A stretch of DNA of 64,000 bases. It comes from Sporomusa acidovorans. Lineage in GTDB: Bacteria > Bacillota > Negativicutes > Sporomusales > Sporomusaceae. The stretch spans positions 310,001 to 374,000 of the forward strand of contig NZ_FNAM01000001.1 in assembly GCF_900101845.1 (NCBI RefSeq), given 5' to 3'. This document shows, piece after piece, positions 23,962 to 33,600 of this stretch (positions within the stretch are counted from its first letter, which is position 1; each line of letters begins with the position of its first letter). The notes beneath the pieces are model-generated. The model saw only the letters and a program-made list of their open reading frames with translations, ran no database searches and had not been told where the DNA came from. A program made the translations under genes and the position numbers.

Positions 23962-24489
23962 TTATGGCAATGTTTTTATATGGTCAAGTGGCCAAAAAAC
24001 AGTTACCGCTTTACCTTTTATTAGTTCCAGCGGTACGAAACCAACATCTTGGAAGCGACTGTCTTCGGAATTGTTACGGTTATCGCCCATTACATAGATA
24101 TGCCCTTCGGGCACAGTTACCGCCGGATAGGACCCACGGGTACGCTCTAATATGTAAGGTTCATTTAAAAGTTGCCCATTTAGAAAAACCCTGCTATCTT
24201 TTATTTCAATAGTATCCCCGGCAATGGCTATTACTCGTTTGATAAAATCACGGCTGGGATCACGGGGATAACGAAATACCAATACCTCGCCCCTCTCTGG
24301 TGCCTTAAACCGGTAAATAAATTTATTTACCACAAGGCGTTCGCCATTTACCAGCGTCGGCCGCATGGACGGTCCCTCGACCATATATAATTCTACAATA
24401 AAATACCGGATAAAGAATGCCAAAATAATGGCTATGAGAATAGATATTACCCAGTCTTTTATCTCTTCACCCAGTTTAGTAGTACTCAC
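23962..24489 (-). CDS. lepB: Signal peptidase I
   Basis: The 175-residue enzyme cleaves signal peptides outside the membrane. One N-terminal helix (about 14-32) is followed by box B VEGPSMRPTL with catalytic Ser41, DFIKRVIAIAGD with general-base Lys84, and MGDNRNNSEDSR. The start is a GTG at 24489 with GGAGG six bases upstream. It lies between rplS and rbgA, as in many clostridia. Confidence 0.95.
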   Translation of the reverse strand: MSTTKLGEEIKDWVISILIAIILAFFIRYFIVELYMVEGPSMRPTLVNGERLVVNKFIYRFKAPERGEVLVFRYPRDPSRDFIKRVIAIAGDTIEIKDSRVFLNGQLLNEPYILERTRGSYPAVTVPEGHIYVMGDNRNNSEDSRFQDVGFVPLELIKGKAVTVFWPLDHIKTLP

Positions 24490-24549
24490 GGCCTTCCTCC
24501 TTCAGGAATAGGAATTGTATCTTATTAAGGTTTAGGGAAATGAAGAAAA

Positions 24550-24567
24550 GGGACTGATCTCAGTCCC
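24550..24567 (-). terminator. Terminator after rplS
   Basis: GGGACTGA (24550-24557) pairs with TCAGTCCC (24560-24567); the minus strand continues TTTTCTTC. The stem is short, so some read-through to lepB is likely. Confidence 0.7.
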
Positions 24568-24580
24568 TGAATACTTCGGT

Positions 24581-24922
24581 TTAGCGTTTTTCTTTAATAC
24601 GTGCTGCCTTACCAGTGAGATTGCGCAGATAGTATAACTTAGCTCTGCGAACAATACCGCGACGCATTACTTCTATTTTTTCAATACGCGGGGAATGAAC
24701 CGGGAAGGTACGTTCAACACCAACATTGTAAGAAATACGTCTTACGGTAAAGGTTTCGCGCACTCCCGTGCCTTGACGATTAATAACGACACCTTCAAAA
24801 ACCTGAATACGTTCACGGCTGCCTTCAACAACTTTTACATGCACACGCACGGTGTCGCCTGGCTTGAAGGATGGGATATCCTGGCGCAATTGTTCTTGTT
24901 CCAAAATTTGAATAATATTCAC
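24581..24922 (-). CDS. rplS: 50S ribosomal protein L19
   Basis: The 113-residue protein has the L19 layout: N-terminal [13 protein letters not shown], central [11 protein letters not shown] and [16 protein letters not shown], and C-terminal RRAKLYYLR. It begins with GTG (24922) after AAGGAGG. It has its own promoter and a terminator behind it, so it can be expressed apart from the trmD block upstream. Confidence 0.97.
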   Translation of the reverse strand: MNIIQILEQEQLRQDIPSFKPGDTVRVHVKVVEGSRERIQVFEGVVINRQGTGVRETFTVRRISYNVGVERTFPVHSPRIEKIEVMRRGIVRRAKLYYLRNLTGKAARIKEKR

Positions 24923-24988
24923 TTGATTTCCTCCTTATATCAGACGTTCGTACCATACGCAGAGGACCGTCCGTATTACACAAAATGT

Positions 24989-25017
24989 ATTATATCATAG
25001 TTTAATCGGCAACTCAA
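24989..25017 (-). promoter_or_regulatory. rplS promoter
   Basis: TTGAGT (25017-25012), 17 bp and TATAAT (24994-24989) form a strong sigma-A promoter about 70 bp before rplS. The leader is GC-rich compared with its flanks and could fold; an L19-type autoregulatory leader is possible but not shown. Confidence 0.8.
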
Positions 25018-25033
25018 ATTAAAATCATGATAT

Positions 25034-25615
25034 TTACCTATTTTTTTCCCACCAATATTCACCCAGCAGACGATCAAGGATAATCGCTACCGCCGCTCGA
25101 ACAGGCAGGTGATTATAATCTCCCGGCCCATAAACAGGCTCTAATATATAGTCAAACTGCTTCATCACCGAATTTTCTATGCCCCAGCCAGTACCGAATA
25201 ATAGTAAAAAGGGTCTGCCTGATTCGTGTATCTGTTGACGAAGGCTCGCATAGGAAACAGTATTTTCATACTTGCGAGCATCCGTAGTAACGATCAGCGG
25301 CGCCGCTCCTTCTTTAACAGTAATATAATCAACAGTCGCAGCAATGTCTGGAAGAACTTCAACAATATTTAATGCTTCCTTGCGGTCAGGATTATACTGT
25401 CCACCATATCCTTCCTGCCAATAACTAATAATTTCCCCGGCTAACGCTTTTTGGGCGTCAAGCGGATGAATAATAAAATACTTCAACAGGTTATAGGTTC
25501 GAGCCGTACGGGCAATATCATGGATGTCAAAATTAGTAATAGCAGTCGTAACGATCTCATTATTTTTATTATAGATAGGATAATGTACCAAACCCAAATA
25601 TACAGGCAATGCCAT
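25034..25615 (-). CDS. SPOUT-type RNA methyltransferase-like protein (PF09936)
   Basis: The 193-residue product fits the uncharacterised SAM-dependent RNA methyltransferase family often beside trmD: VYLGLVHYPIYNKN, NFDIHDIARTARTYNL, a central IVTTDARK, and the knot-like LLLFGTGWGIENSVM with LPVRAAVAIILDRLLGE. The target RNA is unknown. It starts 2 bp after trmD ends, so the two are one unit. Confidence 0.85.
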   Translation of the reverse strand: MALPVYLGLVHYPIYNKNNEIVTTAITNFDIHDIARTARTYNLLKYFIIHPLDAQKALAGEIISYWQEGYGGQYNPDRKEALNIVEVLPDIAATVDYITVKEGAAPLIVTTDARKYENTVSYASLRQQIHESGRPFLLLFGTGWGIENSVMKQFDYILEPVYGPGDYNHLPVRAAVAIILDRLLGEYWWEKNR

Positions 25616-25617
25616 TG

Positions 25618-26364
25618 TCAGCCTCCAGCCTGCTCTAATTTAATTTCCTGCAAGAGCTGATTATCAAGAGGAGTTATTTCCATATTATCCAGTAAATCTG
25701 GACGGCGTTCAAGAGTTGCTCTAAGTGATTCCTTGCGCCGCCATCTTTCAATCTTCGCATGGTCTCCTGAAAGCAGCACATCCGGAACCACCCAGCCGTT
25801 AAATTCTCGTGGCCGGGTATATTGCGGATACTCCAGCAAACCGTTATAAAAAGAATCAAGCTTGGCACCTTCCGCGGCGCCAAGAACACCTGGAATCATG
25901 CGGGCAACTGCATCAATAACAACCATAGCAGGCAATTCCCCACCAGTTACTACATAATCGCCGATTGAGATTGCCTCATCAATCACATGCTCGCGTATCC
26001 TGGCATCAATGCCTTCATAGTGACCACAGATAAATATGAGTTGTTCATAGCCGGCAAGTTCCCGGGCCTTTGCCTGATCAAAAGCACTCCCGCCAGGACA
26101 CATTAAAACGATCCGTTTTCGTAAAGAGATATTCGCATTTACTACATTCTTAACCGCCCGGAAAATCGGCTCAGGCTTCATAACCATGCCATTCCCGCCG
26201 CCAAAGGGAGAATCATCAACAATATGATGTTTGTCATATGTAAAATTCCGGGGATTTGTTACCTGTACAGAAATAAGTCCGCTATCCTGCGCTCGTTTCA
26301 ACATGCTATGACCTAGCGGACCGGCAAACATCTCAGGGAACAACGAAATAATATCAATACGCAT
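25618..26364 (-). CDS. trmD: tRNA (guanine37-N1)-methyltransferase
   Basis: TrmD methylates G37 to prevent frameshifting. The N-terminus MRIDIISLFPEMF, DDSPFGGGNGMVMKPEP, the SAM knot CGHYEGIDARI and SIGDYVVTGGELPAMV are canonical. At 248 residues it has the normal length. It starts 13 bp after rimM ends in the usual rpsP-rimM-trmD order. Confidence 0.97.
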   Translation of the reverse strand: MRIDIISLFPEMFAGPLGHSMLKRAQDSGLISVQVTNPRNFTYDKHHIVDDSPFGGGNGMVMKPEPIFRAVKNVVNANISLRKRIVLMCPGGSAFDQAKARELAGYEQLIFICGHYEGIDARIREHVIDEAISIGDYVVTGGELPAMVVIDAVARMIPGVLGAAEGAKLDSFYNGLLEYPQYTRPREFNGWVVPDVLLSGDHAKIERWRRKESLRATLERRPDLLDNMEITPLDNQLLQEIKLEQAGG

Positions 26365-26377
26365 AAATGCCCTCTGT

Positions 26378-26881
26378 TTAATCCATTTCTTCTTGCAGTT
26401 TTACAATCATTTGCTTATTAGCAATATCAACTTTCTTAACAACTTCTTTAATCGCCGGGATTAGCAGTTCTTTTTTGTCCTGTAGTTTAACCACATATAC
26501 ATCGTTACTGCCTGGCTGCAATACATCGGTAATGATGCCCAGCAGTTCACCGTCTTCAGTAAACACGTTAAGCCCAATTATATCAAAAATGTAATACTTT
26601 CCCTCAGGCAGTTTAACTACATCTTTGCGTTCAATCTTAATTAGTTTGCCACGCAAACGCTCGGCATCATTCATTGAATTAAATCCGGCAAATTTTAGTA
26701 AAACAAATTTTTTATGTTGTTTGGCAGACTCAAGTTCAAGTTGGCCTAAATCATCAATAAAAGCAGCTTTCAAACTCAAAAATCGGTCAGGAAAATCCGT
26801 AAGCGGCAATATACGAACGTCACCCCGCACACCGTGCGGGGCAACAATTTTACCGATGGTAATTAAATCATTTTGGGGCAT
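26378..26881 (-). CDS. rimM: Ribosome maturation factor RimM
   Basis: RimM helps assemble the 30S head near S19. The N-terminal domain begins ITIGKIVAPHGVRGDVRI, and the C-terminal PRC-barrel part has GKYYIFDIIGLNVF and DVYVVKL. I prefer the ATG for MPQND (26881), which overlaps no conserved sequence and immediately follows the stop of ylqD. A TTG at 26902 is the alternative. No clear ribosome site is visible, so it is probably coupled to ylqD translation. Confidence 0.92.
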   Translation of the reverse strand: MPQNDLITIGKIVAPHGVRGDVRILPLTDFPDRFLSLKAAFIDDLGQLELESAKQHKKFVLLKFAGFNSMNDAERLRGKLIKIERKDVVKLPEGKYYIFDIIGLNVFTEDGELLGIITDVLQPGSNDVYVVKLQDKKELLIPAIKEVVKKVDIANKQMIVKLQEEMD

Positions 26882-26882
26882 A

Positions 26883-27299
26883 TTAGCAGCGAAAAGCAAC
26901 AATCTTGCCGTCTTCCAGCAAAATTTCCGTTGCCATCAATTTATGAAGATCATCGCCAACATTTACTGTTACGATTCTATCCATAGTCCCTTGAACGATT
27001 TCCGCACCGATTTCCAATTGGGCTGTTTCTTTCAATTTGTCCAACATATGGTTTTTGAACTCAAGGCGTTTTTGCCGTTCAGCATCAATTTGCTGACGAA
27101 GGCCTACAAGACCCTGAGCATCTTGCTTTGCCTGTTCACTCATCATGCGTTTGGCATGAAAATCAATCTGCTGGAGTTCTAAGTCTGCTTTTTTAATAGC
27201 TTCTTGAATTTCAGCTGCCAAATGCGCTTTAAGATCTTCAGTTACTTTTGCTTTAATGGTCACCGGACACTTAATTGTCAAGTTCTCAATGCTAGCCAT
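26883..27299 (-). CDS. ylqD: YlqD family protein
   Basis: The 138-residue protein has the YlqD layout: a short N-terminal strand part (LTIKCPVTIKAKVTE), a long charged coiled coil (about 20-85) and a C-terminal strand-rich region (ETAQLEIGAEIVQGTM, DRIVTVNVGD). The function is not established. It lies between khpA and rimM exactly as ylqD does in Bacillus subtilis. Confidence 0.88.
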   Translation of the reverse strand: MASIENLTIKCPVTIKAKVTEDLKAHLAAEIQEAIKKADLELQQIDFHAKRMMSEQAKQDAQGLVGLRQQIDAERQKRLEFKNHMLDKLKETAQLEIGAEIVQGTMDRIVTVNVGDDLHKLMATEILLEDGKIVAFRC

Positions 27300-27335
27300 T
27301 GGTCCACCCCTTTGGTCGTCAAATTAATAGCTTAA

Positions 27336-27563
27336 CTATACGATTTCCACCATTACCCGTTTGTTTTCCCGGGTGGCGGCAGCTTTGACTACAGTGCGAA
27401 CAGCCTTGGCAATCCGTCCCTGCTTACCAATTACTTTTCCCATATCTTCGGGAGCCACATGCAGTTCATAGATTGTGCCCACACTATCATTTGTCTCAGT
27501 AACATTGACTTGTTCCGGGTTTTTCACTAATGCCTTGGCGATAACTTCGACTAGTTCTTTCAT
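27336..27563 (-). CDS. khpA: KH-domain RNA-binding protein KhpA
   Basis: The 75-residue single KH domain has the GxxG loop as VIGKQGRIAKAVR and ends KRVMVEIV. KhpA binds RNA with KhpB and affects cell division and elongation in streptococci. It lies 20 bp after rpsP, the usual place. Confidence 0.92.
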   Translation of the reverse strand: MKELVEVIAKALVKNPEQVNVTETNDSVGTIYELHVAPEDMGKVIGKQGRIAKAVRTVVKAAATRENKRVMVEIV

Positions 27564-27583
27564 GTAGTTATCACGCCTCGTTT

Positions 27584-27865
27584 CTACGCTTCTTTCTTAG
27601 AGCGCTTTACTTCATCCCATTTTTTCAGGATGCCGGTTTGGCTAAACAGATTTTTAACAGTATCAGTAGGTTGAGCACCCTTTTGCAGCCAATCGATAGC
27701 TTTTTCTTCATCAATCTTGATAACTGCCGGTTCGGTAGTCGAGTCGTAATGACCCAAAGTTTCAATAAACCGACCATCCCGTGGTGAGCGGGAATCAGAC
27801 ACTACTACACGATAAAAAGGACGTTTTTTGGCGCCCATACGTTTTAAGCGAATTTTAACTGCCAT
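27584..27865 (-). CDS. rpsP: 30S ribosomal protein S16
   Basis: The 93-residue protein starts [20 protein letters not shown] and continues [20 protein letters not shown], both diagnostic for S16. A GGAGGTGA ribosome site lies upstream. It follows ffh by about 50 bp. Confidence 0.97.
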   Translation of the reverse strand: MAVKIRLKRMGAKKRPFYRVVVSDSRSPRDGRFIETLGHYDSTTEPAVIKIDEEKAIDWLQKGAQPTDTVKNLFSQTGILKKWDEVKRSKKEA

Positions 27866-27916
27866 AATAAGTCACCTCCTTCACAAAATATCCTAATATA
27901 CTATATATACTATGGA

Positions 27917-29257
27917 TTAACGCATAAAAGGTAGTTTAAAACTTGGTTTTTTTCCGCCTTTTTGCATGTCTTGCAAACGTTTCATCATCTTTTTGGCTTC
28001 AACAAATTGCTTTAATAATCGATTGACATCCTGGACTCTTGTGCCACTCCCAACAGCAATCCGTTTACGCCGACTGCCATTAATAATTGAGGGATCACGA
28101 CGTTCCTTGGCTGTCATAGACCGAATAATGGCAATGATATGCTTCACTTCTTTATCATCAAAATCCAGTCCCTGCAGTTGCTTTAGTTTACCCATACCAG
28201 GTATCATACCTAATATTTGATCAAGCGGCCCTAATTTACGCACTTGTTCAATTTGATCTAAAAAATCATCTAAGGTAAACTCTTCTTTACGAAGTTTCCT
28301 CTGCATTTCCTGAGCTTTTTCCAAATTAATAGTTGATTCCGCCTTTTCAATAAGGCTAAGAACATCACCCATCCCCAAAATTCTTGAAGCCATTCGATCA
28401 GGATGAAAGGGTTCAAGTGCATCCAGTTTTTCGCCCATACCAGCAAATTTAATAGGCTGACCGGTAACGGCTTTAATCGAAAGTGCCGCCCCGCCACGGG
28501 CGTCGCCATCCAGTTTAGTCAGAATAATACCATCAAGCCCAAGATCATTATTGAATGATTCGGCAACATTAACGGCATCCTGACCAGTCATGGCATCAAC
28601 AACCAATAATATTTCATGTGGCTTGACAGTCTGTTTTATAGATTTGAGTTCATTCATAAGTTCTTCGTTAATATGCAAACGACCGGCGGTATCAATGATA
28701 ACGATATCACGCGCCATCATTAAAGCCTGATCAACAGCTTTCTTGGCAATATTAACAGGATTGTCCTGTCCCATGGTAAAAACCGGAATCTCAAGCTGCT
28801 CTCCCAACACTTCCAACTGCTTAATAGCCGCCGGCCGATAAACGTCGGCGGCAACCATAAGCGGCCTTTTCCCTTGCCGTTTTAGAAGGTGCGCCAATTT
28901 TCCGGCTGTTGTCGTCTTACCTGCGCCTTGCAGGCCGACCAGCATAATGACGGTCGGTGGCCGGGAAGCAATAGCAATTCGGCTTTGAGTTCCTCCCATA
29001 AGGTTGGTCAATTCTTCATTGACAATTTTTATTACATGTTGAGCAGGAGTTAAGCTTTCCAAAACTTCCTGCCCAATTGCCCGTTCTTTAATTTTAGCAA
29101 CTAAATCTTTGACAACTTTAAAGTTTACGTCAGCCTCCAAGAGGGCCATTCGCACCTCTTTCAGGGCATCGGCAACATCACTTTCTGATAGTTTACCCCT
29201 GCCGCGAAGTTTCTTAAATGTCTGCTGGAGCTTATCGGCCAAACTTTCAAAGACCAT
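27917..29257 (-). CDS. ffh: Signal recognition particle protein Ffh
   Basis: Ffh binds signal peptides and SRP RNA. The 446-residue protein has an N domain (1-85), a GTPase G domain with GLQGAGKTT at 108-116, DTAGRLH and TKLDGDARGG, and a Met-rich M domain from about 320 (GMIPGMGKLK, RRKRIAVGSGTRVQDVNRLL). The C-terminal tail ends in GGKKPSFKLPFMR. ylxM is 7 bp upstream. No SRP RNA gene is seen in the window. Confidence 0.97.
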   Translation of the reverse strand: MVFESLADKLQQTFKKLRGRGKLSESDVADALKEVRMALLEADVNFKVVKDLVAKIKERAIGQEVLESLTPAQHVIKIVNEELTNLMGGTQSRIAIASRPPTVIMLVGLQGAGKTTTAGKLAHLLKRQGKRPLMVAADVYRPAAIKQLEVLGEQLEIPVFTMGQDNPVNIAKKAVDQALMMARDIVIIDTAGRLHINEELMNELKSIKQTVKPHEILLVVDAMTGQDAVNVAESFNNDLGLDGIILTKLDGDARGGAALSIKAVTGQPIKFAGMGEKLDALEPFHPDRMASRILGMGDVLSLIEKAESTINLEKAQEMQRKLRKEEFTLDDFLDQIEQVRKLGPLDQILGMIPGMGKLKQLQGLDFDDKEVKHIIAIIRSMTAKERRDPSIINGSRRKRIAVGSGTRVQDVNRLLKQFVEAKKMMKRLQDMQKGGKKPSFKLPFMR

Positions 29258-29264
29258 ATATATG

Positions 29265-29633
29265 CTACACCTCCCGGGTGTCTTCTAGCAAAGAACTTAA
29301 CGTAATGATAATTTGCTCTAACTCAGGCAGTTGTTTTACGCCCATCGGCAGGTGCCGCAACTGTTCAACAACTTCAGCCAGCACTTTGCGCTCATAATTA
29401 TATCGCGCCGCGAGCTTAAGCTTTTCCTCATATTCTTCCAGAGTTTGCTCAGCTCGTCGCAAAATATCATGAACAGCTTGCCTGGACACACCGAATTCTC
29501 CCGCGATTTCTGCCAGTGATAGATCCTGCAGATAATGCATATTCAGGCATTCACGCTGTTTTTCCGTTAAGAGAGCGTTATAAAAGTCGTACAACTGCCC
29601 AACTCTTAAAACTTTATTTAGCATGTGATCCAT
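29265..29633 (-). CDS. ylxM: YlxM family putative SRP-associated HTH protein
   Basis: The 122-residue protein has a sigma-70 region-4-like helix-turn-helix: LTEKQRECLNMHYLQDLSLA then EIAGEFGVSRQAVHDILRR. YlxM stimulates SRP GTPases in some Firmicutes. It directly precedes ffh and follows ftsY by about 80 bp. Confidence 0.92.
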   Translation of the reverse strand: MDHMLNKVLRVGQLYDFYNALLTEKQRECLNMHYLQDLSLAEIAGEFGVSRQAVHDILRRAEQTLEEYEEKLKLAARYNYERKVLAEVVEQLRHLPMGVKQLPELEQIIITLSSLLEDTREV

Positions 29634-29713
29634 ACATTCACCTGCTTACCTGGCAAGTAAAAATCCTTTACAGCTATGATTATAGCGAAAACAGCCGACT
29701 ATGTCAAGTAAAA

Positions 29714-30631
29714 TTACTTGTCGGCAAATAAGGCAGCCGCAAAATCATCGGCAGCGAATGGCCGGAGGTCATTAACGCCTTCCCCCACTCCTACCCATTT
29801 GACAGGTAGGTCAAGTTCATTATTAATGGCAATAACTACACCGCCTTTTGCCGTACCATCCAGCTTAGTTAGGACTACGCCGGTAAGAGCAACTGCATCA
29901 CCAAACAACTTTGCTTGATTAATTGCGTTTTGACCGGTAGTTGCATCCAGCACTAATAAAGTTTCATGTGGTGCCGCCGCTATCTCTTTGGCAATAACTC
30001 TGTTAATTTTCTTTAATTCTTCCATTAAGTTGGATTTAGTATGCAAACGTCCGGCTGTATCAATAATAACAATATCCGCTTTACGGGCTTTAGCAGCCTG
30101 TACGGCATCAAAAGCCACCGCCGCCGGATCTGATCCTTCCGCATGCTTAATCACTTCAGTACTTGTCCGTTGTCCCCAAACCTCAAGCTGATCAATCGCC
30201 GCCGCTCTAAACGTATCTGCAGCGGCGACAAGTACCTTTTTCCCGGCTTCGTGATAATAACTTGCCAGTTTACCAATAGTCGTTGTTTTACCGACCCCGT
30301 TCACACCAACGACCAAGATAACGTGCGGAGGCTGATGCGGAACAGTTTCCCCTTGCTGTTTAGTTACTAACATCGTACTAATTTTATCTTTTAGAAAAGG
30401 TTTTAAATCGTCAGGTGAATTAATCTGTTTATTTTTGATGCCATTACGTATTTCCGTCATTAGTTTGGTAGTAGTCGTCACGCCAACATCGGCAGAAAGC
30501 AGTACCGCTTCCAGATCATCCAAAAACTCATCATCAATGGTAGCATAGCCGACAACCAGCTGCTCAATTTTGTCAGTAAAACTTTTTCTCGTCTTTTCTA
30601 AGCCAGCTTTTAATTTATCAAAAAAGCCCAT
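29714..30631 (-). CDS. ftsY: SRP receptor FtsY
   Basis: The 305-residue GTPase has an NG domain only: a short N-terminal amphipathic region, then GVNGVGKTTTIGKLA (109-117 core), DTFRAAAIDQLEVWG, DTAGRLHTKSNLMEELKK and TKLDGTAKGG. The long acidic A-domain found in Gram-negative FtsY is absent, as in Firmicutes. It follows smc by 29 bp, as in Bacillus. Confidence 0.97.
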   Translation of the reverse strand: MGFFDKLKAGLEKTRKSFTDKIEQLVVGYATIDDEFLDDLEAVLLSADVGVTTTTKLMTEIRNGIKNKQINSPDDLKPFLKDKISTMLVTKQQGETVPHQPPHVILVVGVNGVGKTTTIGKLASYYHEAGKKVLVAAADTFRAAAIDQLEVWGQRTSTEVIKHAEGSDPAAVAFDAVQAAKARKADIVIIDTAGRLHTKSNLMEELKKINRVIAKEIAAAPHETLLVLDATTGQNAINQAKLFGDAVALTGVVLTKLDGTAKGGVVIAINNELDLPVKWVGVGEGVNDLRPFAADDFAAALFADK

Positions 30632-30660
30632 TTTGTTATTCCCCCAAACTTAGTATAGAT

Positions 30661-33600
30661 TTAACCTGCTTTATCCATAAATTTCACGGAAACCAGCCGT
30701 GATATTCCGGATTCTTCCATGGTGACACCGTGCAAAACGCCGGCAGCTTCCATAGTACCTTTCCGATGAGTAACTACTATAAATTGTGTATTTTGGGCAT
30801 AATCATGTAAAAATTCACTGAAACGCTGCACATTAACCTCATCAAGTGCAGCGTCAATTTCATCCACTACACAAAAAGGAGCCGGGCGATAGGTTAAAAT
30901 TGCAAACAGGAGAGCTATTACCGTAAGGGCTCGCTCACCACCGGATAAAAGCGTAAGATTTTGCAATTTCTTGCCTGGCGGCTGCACAATAATATCGATA
31001 CCCGAAGTAAGAACATCACTTGGATCAAGCAGAACAAGTTCTGCCCGTCCACCACCAAATAAGCGAACAAATACATCCATGAAGAATTGATTAATCGCCT
31101 TAAATGCCATATTAAACTGCCGGGACATAGTAGTGTCTATATCTTTGATTATAGATGTCAAATAATCTTTGGCCCGCAATAAATCATCGGTTTGCTCCTG
31201 TAGAAATGTATAACGTTCCTGCACCTTATTATATTCATCAATAGCTGCAGGATTGACAAGCCCGAGTGCCGCAATTTGATTTTCAAGCAAAGCAATTGAT
31301 TTCAATAGTTGTTCAATACTATCCGATCGTCGCATGGCTTGAGCCTGCTCTATGGTCAACCCATGCTTTCCGGTCAATTGGTCGCGGCAATTAGTTGCTT
31401 CAAAACCATATTTTGCAATAAGTAATTCTATTTCGTGCAGCCTTGCTTGTACTTCGTTACTTTGCCGCCGCAATTCTTTAATTTCTTTATCTAAAGTCTG
31501 CATAGCCGATAATAGCTGTAACTTCTCAGCATAACAAACCTGGCGCGTCTCGGTTAACTGTAATTTTTCCGCTTGCAGCTTCTCTTTACGTTCTGCTAAT
31601 GAGCCAAGTTCTGTTTGAGCTTGTCCGACTTCAGCCTGAATAAGCTGTCTTTCATTCTCTATCCGCGACAATTGCCTAGCAAATGACGAAAGTGTTTCTT
31701 TATATTGCTCGCGGCTTGAGTGAATAACGGCTATTTCCTGAGTAAATGCACTTAGCTTAATTTTTGCATCGGTGAGTTCTTCGTTCAGTGCCTGCTGTTT
31801 TCCCCTCATTACTTTTACTTGGTTTTGCCATTCGGCAATCTGGTTTTTATGACTGCTTTCTTCATTTTCTAAAACAATCAGAGAAGATTTTCGTTCCGTA
31901 ATTTTACGCTGATACTCAGTTATCTCTTGCTGACACTCAGCAATTTCACCACGTATTGTGTTCAATGCCAACTGGCACTGTTGCGCATCAGTTTTATTTC
32001 TTTCAATATGAATAGCCATTTCTGCCTGACGAAGTTCAATCTCCTTACATTTCGTTTCCAGAGCTGCAAACTGAGAATTTACTTCATCCCTCTTGATAAT
32101 AAGACCTTGTTTTTCTTGCTCAGTCCCTAATCTTTCAGCCTTTAGCTTTTCTAAACTAAGTTTCAGTACATCAATTTCGTTATTTCTGGCAAAAAAGCTT
32201 GCTTCTCTCCTGCCGGTACTTCCACCAGTCAGAGACCCTCCGGGATTGACCAACTGCCCATCCAAAGTTACAATTCTCACGGAAAAGCCACTGTTGCGGG
32301 CAATCGCTAACGCAATATCAATTGTTTCTGTAATTATTACCCGTCCTAACAGATGTTCAACTACCGGCCGATAGCGTTCAGCAACATGAACTACATCAGC
32401 AGCAAACCCCAAAGCACCTGTTTGGCTGGCAGCCAATCGTTCCGCTTCTCTAGGTCTTGTTACTCTGATTGTATTTAACGGTAAAAACGTGGCCCGTCCC
32501 AAATTTTGCGTTTTTAACATGGTAATAGCCTGCTTGGCAGTCTGGTCAGAATCAGTAACAATATATTGCTGCGCACCGCCTAATGCAACCTCAATCGCAG
32601 TAACAAATTTGCCGGGAACCGTAAACAATTGGGCAACAGCCCCACATATGCCGTTGCGCCAGGAACTTTGGCTCTTTAATATGCTCTTAATAGCCCGGCC
32701 AAATCCCTCTAAATCGTGCTGCATGCTTGTCAAAACCTTCAGTTTAGATGATTTTTCCTGAATACTGCCGGCAAGTTGCTGTTCCTGTTTTAGCAAATTA
32801 TTAAACTGGTTTTCCAACTGAGTTTTATTTCGCAGTAAAATCTCTGTCTGTGTCTGGAATTCCTTGCGCTGTGATTCCAGGCAGCCACGCTCATTGTGCA
32901 GTTGGTTTCCTTTATTGCTAAGTTCTTGTTGCTGATTTAAATAATCATTATATTCCTTATTCAGGTTATCCTGTTTTGCTAGCAAAGAAGCTGCATCTCG
33001 TTCAAGCATTCGCAAAGCATTACGCTCATCAACGACTTGCTGCAAGTGAGTAAAAGACTGCTCTTGTCCATCATCAAGCTGCCTTTCAATTTTCCTAATA
33101 TCGGCAAGCAATTGTTCGTTACCGGTATTTTTCTCATCCACCTCTTCCTGGATTACATGAAGTTGCTGCTGCTTGCCATCTATTGTACTTTGTAACTCAA
33201 TAAGCTTAGAATCTGTAGCGGTCCGGTCGGCTGTTATCCTGAAAATCTCCTCATTAAGTCTTGCTTCCGCTTTAAATGCCTGTTCCATCCGTTCATGCAA
33301 TACTCCGTTTCGACTTTCGATACGTTCACTCTCAGTTGTATTTTCGTTAATTGCCTTTTCGGTAAGTACTATTTTTCCCTCCGATTGAGCAATCCTCGTT
33401 GTCAAAGTTTCTTTTTCATTTTCAGCTAAAGTTAACCGGGTAGTAGCGGCAATATTTCGGTCAGTCAGTTGCTCCTGCTCAAGTTTGGCACTACCGACCA
33501 ACCCATCCGCCTTTTCCAGACGTTCCAGCAGCAGCGTTGCCTGACAGGCTGTCAACTCGGCATTTAATTTATTAAAAGTTATCGTGCGGGCTGCACTTTC